DNA of 64,000 bases from contig OX419345.1 in the NCBI GenBank assembly GCA_948470475.1, positions 338,501 to 402,500 on the forward strand. The letters run 5' to 3'. A program made the translations under genes and the position numbers. The stretch is from Galaxea fascicularis. Its lineage: Eukaryota; Cnidaria; Anthozoa; Scleractinia; Euphylliidae. Below the pieces are notes generated by a model. That model saw nothing but the letters and a program-made list of their open reading frames with translations, did no database searches and was not told the origin of the DNA. This document shows, piece by piece, positions 57,701-64,000 of the stretch. Position 1 is the stretch's first letter. The number at the start of each line of letters is the position of its first letter.

Positions 57701-60700
57701 CCACTGTTGACATTTTTCACAACAAGAGTTTCTTGGCAACAATTTTCTCAGTCATTCAAACTGAGAGGCCTGTATGCTTCAAATGTTTTTAGGCTAAAGT
57801 TACTTAAAACAAGTATGAGCAATATTTAGTGTTGCTCTGTGATGTTGTGACCTCTGATTATTGACACCTCAGAACTTACCCTTAATATTTGACCTCTAAT
57901 TGGGTCCATAGAAGAATCATTCACTAATTCCAGAGCTCTCAAACCAGGGCAGTTCACAATAACATCATATACATCTGCAAGCTAAACCGTTAAAAGATGT
58001 AACCATGCCTTTCAACCAGTTGTTTGTCAGATATAAGTTCACAGGTATTTAATTCAGTAACAAGAAAAAAGTTGTAACCTCTTCCAGGGACTCTACTGTT
58101 TTCTTTACAATAACTCCTCCCAGACTTTTAAACCTGAAAATTAAACAGAACTATTAAAAGAAACAAAAGTCAATAAATATTGATCTGTTGTAAATATGTA
58201 AAAGCAAATCAGTGTTTACAAAGAAAGATGACCTGTTGGAATAATTAAAGTTTGCCCAAATCTCTGCTTAACATGGTTCTGAGCCAGCTTTTCAGTTCAG
58301 GGGTCGTTGCTTTTGTTTAGCCTGTTTGAAACTACAATGTATCTGAGAGCCTCCAACACAGGCTTCCTTTTTTTCAGTCCCTACAATGATCAATTTTCTA
58401 ACACTACACTGTAAACAGAATCTCTCTGAGTTTAAGTGGACACCAAACTATAGCCTGTACCTGTTACCATTTAAGAGTTTACTGTACATGGAAATAATAA
58501 TGGAACATTATAAGCCAGAACTTAAAAATAAAAATATAAGTCTTGAAACTATCAAAGAACAGCACCATTACATCGATATTAACTATTAACTTTAAAAATG
58601 TGTTTGATCATTAATAACAAAAAATTATAAATGATTTTACCTTTCAATAAGCCATCGCTGATAATACTTTCCATTAAAAAATAACGTTGTAAACGAATAT
58701 CCCCACCTTAAATAGAGAAAGGAAATAATTTAAATCAAACATACTCTCACTGTCCAGTTATTTTCATGGTTTTTACTGTCTAATTTACAACGTAACTAAT
58801 TACATATTGAACCAAATCCTTTTTTAATCAAAAGGTTAACCCACAAAAGTAAAACAGACTAAAGAACATGGCTTTGTCATTAAAACATTTCTTCACTTTC
58901 CCATGACCTTGAGGCAAGAATTGAGAATTTCTTTGACTAAAAGACTTCTGTAATTCCCCAACTAATCCTAAACAGTGGTAACCATTAATGTTAATTATGG
59001 GACAATAAAGCATAAGTTTCCTTGCATGACCAGTGTCATCAGTCATTGATCCTTGTGTAATTTGCCTGATTTTAAGAATGATTTATGTTGAATGATGAAA
59101 GCTGTTAAACGTAATTCCAAATGCTCCTTTCACAGTATGTATTAACTGACTAAAGATAGGTAAAATCATCTGCATTTTTATAGCTAAAAAGTGGTCACTT
59201 GTTCTTGACAAGGGTTAATCCCCTTGCTTATTTTGCCCTCAATGAATATCTTTCCTAGAGATGATTTGGGGTGTAATTATTGCTTATGAAACCATTACCC
59301 ACACAGGTCACAATTTCCAAAACTTACTTAGATGGCTGAGGAAATTTCTCAAGTTCCTTTTGACTGAGAAGACGATAGCCATCAACCAGATCCTTCCAGA
59401 AGGGTTCCTGTGGGGAGAGTTAGCAAAACCTTGCAATTGGTTAGTAAGGAAAAGTTAGCCATTGGGTTCACAAAACAAAAGATTTTGGTTTTTACCTTCC
59501 AAAGGAGCAATTATTGAAAACAATTTATGAACTTAGCTTGTGTACTATACCTCTGTTTTTTCATCTGTCACATGAAACATTGTTGTTTTATAAATTGTTA
59601 GCTCTTGCCCTGCATCTTCTCTTTGTGACAGCTTCTCCAGCTCTTCCATTGTTTTTTGGAACCACTTTCTAAGTCAAAATAAGACAAAAGTTACAGCATA
59701 AATAGCTGCTTCAGCCTTGCATCTGGCCTTAATAATCATTGTCTCCTTCACTTCCACATGTAAAAAATGGAAGGGGATGTATATGACCCTTTTACTGATC
59801 AAAGAGAGTAGGGAAAATGCTTTGTAGTGCTTTGATCTACCCTCATACACATCTAAGGATTGCGTTGAGGCTGAGCAATGAGCTGACTACGTGTCTCTAA
59901 GAGCTTGAAAATACTACAAGCTCAGCACAGTTCTACCAAGATCCTTATTGTAAGCATTGCCATTTGCTCTATGTGGATTATGCACCAGTCTTACAGTTAG
60001 TCAAATGCACCAAGGTGGGAGGCCAGAAAACAACACTAGTAAAAAATTGATAATGATCATTATAGCATGCCCATTGCGCTTGCTTCATGTACTTCTATCC
60101 AGTTCAGAGTGCAAGTTGCTAATACTCAAACAAATGAATATGAAGCAAATTTGTGAATTTTTTTTATTTCTTGCATAAGGTTAATGTGTTGGATCTAATT
60201 TAGATTACATATTCTCCATAGTCTGAATGCAAAATTTGTTTTCACTGGATCATAATAATCAGTCAGCGTATTTTTATGTAACATGTTCACAGCTCTCATG
60301 AAAATATATTACAAACTGCTCCAATGCATCAGAAAAAAAATGCAATTATTTGAATTGACAACACATATATTTGAAAACATCTACTAGCATCTGAAATCCT
60401 TGTTTGGTCAGTCATTTGACTACAAAATTGTCATCTTATAAAGTGAAATCCTCAGTGCAGGCCATGTTTGTGTTCTCTACCACATCCAAAGCATGCAAAA
60501 CCAAAACCATGAGAATTTCAAATGCCCAGGGGTCATCCTGGTGGTAGGCAAATGCCCACCACCATGGGCAGTCGTAAAATTTCAAATGCCCCACCCCCAG
60601 GATTAAAATGTGAGCGAATGCCCGGCTAATGGATGCCTGAGGGAATGGGCATTGCTGGAATTCATTGGTGCTTTAAGCAGGCTCCACTGAAACACATGGA

Positions 60701-61259
60701 TATTTAACATAAAATTCTAGTATACTTAAGATCCCAAACTGTGCCCTACATACAGCTATAAAAAATTTCAATAGATTCAGTTTCGTAGCAAGCTTGGGTG
60801 CCCTGTTGAACCAGTCAAGAATATTGTATTTGATAGTTGGTGGTTCTTGTTTGACTGAACTGTTAGAATTCAGCCTGAACTGCTTGTGATCAAACAATTG
60901 TTTTATATGATAAGACAGGAGATACCTGAGAAAGATTTCCTCGCAGCTCCATCATTAAAATTATACATGCATCACTGTCATACCAATCCTGTTCGTGTAT
61001 AATTAATGTATGAGGGTATGTATGAGGAAACCTTGCCAGTACTTTTAAAAGACCTGAAATCTGAAATTTACCTTTGCAACTGGATAGGTGTACTTCCCAT
61101 GAAAATAGGCATTATAAGTCCTGCAGCTCCGTCACTGGTTGTATTCGGGGTGAATTTATCCGCTATAATAGTTACTTTGACAGTCGGGTCTCTTTCGAGA
61201 ATGCACACAGCTGTGGAAAGCCCGATGATTCCCGCTCCGACCACTGCCACGGACGCCAT
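54719..61259 (-). CDS. DDO: D-aspartate / D-amino-acid oxidase, peroxisomal flavoenzyme
   Basis: FAD-dependent oxidative deamination of D-amino acids to 2-oxoacid, ammonia and H2O2. Exons: 61072-61259, 59551-59668, 59328-59407, 58641-58706, 58079-58133, 57880-57981, 56951-57036, 56274-56394, 55529-55642, 54719-54835; total 1047 nt, 348 residues, in phase throughout, close to the usual 340-350. N-terminal FAD-binding [16 protein letters not shown] and [33 protein letters not shown] with [14 protein letters not shown] (substrate-site Tyr); [16 protein letters not shown] (carboxylate-binding Arg); [17 protein letters not shown] (C-terminal FAD loop). The last three residues, AKL, are a canonical PTS1 signal. 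TPNTTSD and TPIQLQ are nearer to DDO than to DAO, but substrate preference cannot be read with certainty. Confidence 0.93.
56542..56677. mobile_element. Foldback element in a DDO intron
   Basis: Arms with tctattcttgatttgacgtc and gatgtcaaatcaagaataga, with agtcagaaggg / cccttcagact at the ends. About 136 bp. Confidence 0.8.
60513..60663. mobile_element. Possible short foldback element
   Basis: Starts gaatttcaaatgccc and ends gggcattgctggaattc; aaatgccc/gaatgccc recurs several times inside. In DDO intron 1. Weaker than the others. Confidence 0.5.
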
Positions 61260-61330
61260 GTCGCAAATGTTCGAAGAAGGGACTGGACACGAGACAAAGT
61301 AAATCACAAAACAGGGACCGCGCAGAAGGA

Positions 61331-61363
61331 GGGGCTGGGGGGGGGGGGGCTAAAGCCCCCCCA
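61331..61363. repeat. G-run/C-run hairpin
   Basis: A run of 14 G followed by ctaaag and a run of 8 C, able to pair, about 70 bp upstream of the DDO start codon. A poly-C/poly-A junction occurs nearby at 61625-61648. Confidence 0.75.
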
Positions 61364-62009
61364 CTTTTTTGCAAGAACAAAAATAAATTAAACAAAACAT
61401 GATTTAACAAAAGTAACGGAGTGAAAAATAGCAAAAAATCGTTAGTCCGAAAGTGACCAGAGTTACTGGCAAAGACAAACGCGCAGATAAATAGAGAGAC
61501 CCGATAGCAACATCACTGAAGATGTGGGAAAAATCAATAGTTTTATCGTTATAATAGCATTCTCCGTCACGTCTCCTGCCGTCACTTTAGAGAAATTGAA
61601 TAGAAATCCACAAGCAAAATCTGCCCCCCCCCCCAAAAAAAAAAAATTCCTTCTCGCATTCTTCTTTAGCCTCCTCACCCCCATTCGAAAATTTGCTGCG
61701 CGGTCCCTGCAAAATGCACTGGTATCAGTTGGAAAGCTAAAAAGTGACGGTAAACGTACATTGATTAAGCCGATGGCCCACAATTTCTGAAACGTTCCAC
61801 ATAGAATGGTTTGCCAACCAGAATTTCCTGGTTTTCCGTGTTTCGCCTTCGGCTTTGTCTCCAAGGGATCTGGGTACGAGAGTAACCTGCTCGAGCAGGC
61901 CCATTGGGACATTGGGACTATCTACGGGACTCTGTCTATTTTTCGGGCGTATCATGTTAAACACACATATAGTCACCCACATATACTTTATAAAGCTTAG
62001 TTTACACTT
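61364..62009. other. Upstream region of DDO, no gene seen
   Basis: Only shadow open frames, including one across the poly-C/poly-A run. Confidence 0.45.
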
Positions 62010-62534
62010 GTAAACCCGAGTATACCCTAGTATACCCTAGTAAACCCTAGTATACCCCGATAAACCCTACTAGACCCTAGTAAACCCTGGTGTACCCTTA
62101 TAAATCCTACTAGACCCTAGTAAACCCAAGTATACCCCGATAAACCCTAGTATAACCTAGTAAATCCTAGTATACCCTTATAAACCCTAGTAGACCCTAG
62201 TAAACCCTGGTATACCCCGATAAATCCTAGTATACCCTTATAAACCCTAGAAGACCCTAGTAAACCCTGGTATACCCTTATAAACCCTAGTATACCCTTA
62301 TAAACCCAAGTAGACCCTAGTAAACCCTAGCATACCCTTATAAACTTTACTAGACCCTAGTAAACCCTAGTATAGTCTTATAAACCCTAGTAAACCCTAG
62401 TAAACCCTAGCACACCCTAACAATCCCTAGTATACCCTTACAAACCTTAGTTTACCCTTATAAACCCTAGTAATCCTAGTAAACCCTAGTAAACCCGAGT
62501 ACACCCTAACAAACCCTAGTATACCCTTGTAAAT
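62010..62534. repeat. Minisatellite of 10-bp units with a 40-bp higher order
   Basis: About 52 copies of a 10-bp unit close to TANACCCTAG. In the middle, four variants recur in order (tataccctta, taaaccctag, tagaccctag, taaaccctgg), a 40-bp higher-order repeat. The ends of the array decay to mixed variants. Confidence 0.92.
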
Positions 62535-62979
62535 GATGTTTTTCTTGTAGTGCTAAATTAAGAAATTAAAAGCAAGAACCGTCAAAATAATTGCGTTTTT
62601 GTTACGTTGGCATAAAGGCCTTTCACCACAGAAAATCAGGCGATTTTATTTTTCGAACCGGAACCGACCGGTCCGCCTTTATAGAGACTGCCTCTTAAAA
62701 ATCAAGGGTTTTTTTTCATACAGAGAATTCACGGCTGAGAATATGGCGATTTAGGTGAAGTGATTCCAGTTACATTTTACCTCATTAGCGCACGACTTTG
62801 GATGGAGTGACGGGCATCGATCAAGTGGAATCGGGGAACCGTAAATTTACAAGGTTATTGTTATATATACTGACTGTACAAAGGACTTTTTCAAATCCAA
62901 TCAAGTGACCGCAAAAAAGAACTGTTTAGAACTGGTAGGCATAAGACTCTTTCCTCGTGTCTTTTGAGTTTCACGCGTT
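62535..62979. other. Spacer, nothing identified
   Basis: AT-rich sequence without a supported gene or clear repeat. Confidence 0.4.
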
Positions 62980-63662
62980 CTCAAGCATGTTAAGGCATGG
63001 CTCATATCCAGTACAGACCACCAGAAAGAAAAAAACGTTTTTGATCTAAAGCAACGTTGTTTTTATCCCAGGGTGAGCCAGAAACTTACCCCAAACAAGA
63101 TTTGGTATCATTAAATTTCTTAAGGTGTCTTTATGGTGTTCGCGTGACTTGTGACGTCACAAGCCTGCTTAAGATGAATTCTAAAATGGGCCAAGGATAG
63201 GGAGGTATCACGAAAAACTAACCATACGAAATTTTTAACCACTTTCTAAGGCAACTATTTCTGTCCTGAATGGATGAACTCCTCAATTATATAAGGCTAT
63301 ATATGGAAAGATAGAAGGTCACGTGACCTTTTTTACGTAATAACTTCTTAGCTTAATATTTTAGTCGGCCATTCAGGACAGATTCTTGTAGGGGCCATTA
63401 GCACAATTGTAAAAATACTAAATTTTACAGTGATTGTATGTCATCTCGGCGGCCCATTTTCAGTTGTTTTTTCAAAAAATAAAACAATTAATTATAGTCA
63501 CGTGACCCATTTTATCGGATTTTATTGGTCTTAGAATATTAAGGTCGTCGACATTGGTTAGCCTGCCAATTCTGCAACGATTAAACCAAATTTTGACAGA
63601 GTAATTACTGTTTTTCAGATTTTATGCAAATGAGGCTTGAGCCATGCCTTAACATGCTTGAG
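62980..63662. mobile_element. 683-bp element with perfect 25-bp terminal inverted repeats
   Basis: Left end 62980-63004 (ctcaagcatgttaaggcatg then gctca) and right end 63638-63662 are exact reverse complements over 25 bp. The interior has no ORF but several cacgtgac/gtgacgtcac stretches. The flanks do not give a clear duplication. Likely a non-autonomous DNA transposon. Confidence 0.8.
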
Positions 63663-64000
63663 TTTTCGCTCCATCTTTATCTGCGCCCTCATCAGCTATC
63701 AAGAGATAGAAACCTCGAGCGAATAGTCTAATTGTTTAATTATGTCAAGCAATCTGTCAGGGTTCTGAAAACTACAGATCTCTATCCAGCAATAAAGTGT
63801 GTATAAAGTGTGTAGTTAGAAGTAGCTATCAGGTTTGAGAAAGGAGGGCCTCTGCTTGTTTTATCGATACAGAGCGGGTGGTTTATCTCAAATGAGAAAG
63901 GACCTACGGAAAGTCTAACTGTTGTTGTTGTCCTAATTACAAAGGCACATTCCTTTCAGATACTAAAGATACCCTCAGTGCTGAGTGTCCCCTATACCAC
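63663..64000. other. Window end, nothing identified
   Basis: No gene, RNA or repeat that I can support. Confidence 0.4.

Noticed and set aside
58386..58589. 67-codon + strand frame inside a DDO intron
   Set aside because: AT-rich intronic sequence without family resemblance or splice-site support.
61463..61982. Overlapping open frames upstream of DDO, one of 149 codons
   Set aside because: They cross poly-C/poly-A tracts, have no domain pattern, and lie where a promoter is expected.
1..64000. CRISPR arrays, operons, phage or bacterial defence systems
   Set aside because: All tandem arrays lack spacer structure, and genes have spliceosomal introns; the window is animal nuclear DNA.

Overview
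This is a eukaryotic nuclear window, almost certainly from an anthozoan cnidarian, most likely a stony coral. The reasoning is that AT-rich, intron-dense genes with clean GT-AG junctions encode orthologues of conserved animal proteins, and the introns and spacers are packed with short foldback (MITE-like) elements of kinds I associate with coral and sea-anemone genomes. There are no operons, CRISPR arrays or bacterial features. I assigned exons by hand from splice sites, reading-frame phase and recalled family proteins; no search was run.

Layout. 763-1666 (+): the 3' end of an SR splicing-factor gene (SRSF4/5/6 group), with half of RRM2 and the RS domain. 2.8-5.2 kb: an orphan exon, a textbook solo LTR with target-site duplication, and a foldback element. 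About 4.66-14.64 kb (-): a cyclic-nucleotide-gated (CNG) channel with an Asp-containing pore and a long coiled-coil tail. 14.6-19.1 kb: spacer. 19.11-37.81 kb (-): a full 25-exon ANKFY1 (Rabankyrin-5) gene, coding phase consistent from ATG to stop (about 1321 aa), carrying a long inserted segment with three NPF motifs. 40.41-41.60 kb (-): a single-exon PHETA/sesquipedalian gene. 41.87-49.67 kb (+): an 11-exon PLBD2-like lysosomal Ntn hydrolase, divergent from PHETA across about 0.27 kb. 52.18-52.94 kb (+): a short SAM-domain gene followed by a frame-broken domain remnant. 54.72-61.26 kb (-): a 10-exon D-aspartate/D-amino-acid oxidase ending in the peroxisomal signal AKL. 61.3-64.0 kb: spacer with a telomere-like 10-bp/40-bp minisatellite and a 683-bp element with a perfect 25-bp inverted repeat.

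How the genes relate. ANKFY1 (Rab5 effector on early endosomes), PHETA (OCRL-binding endosomal adaptor for receptor recycling) and PLBD2 (a cargo that depends on lysosomal sorting) are three consecutive genes in endolysosomal traffic. This may be chance, but the head-to-head PHETA/PLBD2 promoter deserves a look. The CNG channel (sensory signalling), the oxidase (peroxisomal D-amino acids) and the SR protein (splicing) have no visible link to them. I see no clearly new multi-gene system. The most novel items are the NPF-bearing insertion in ANKFY1, the CNG pore and tail, the broken SAM-linked gene, and the repeat families.
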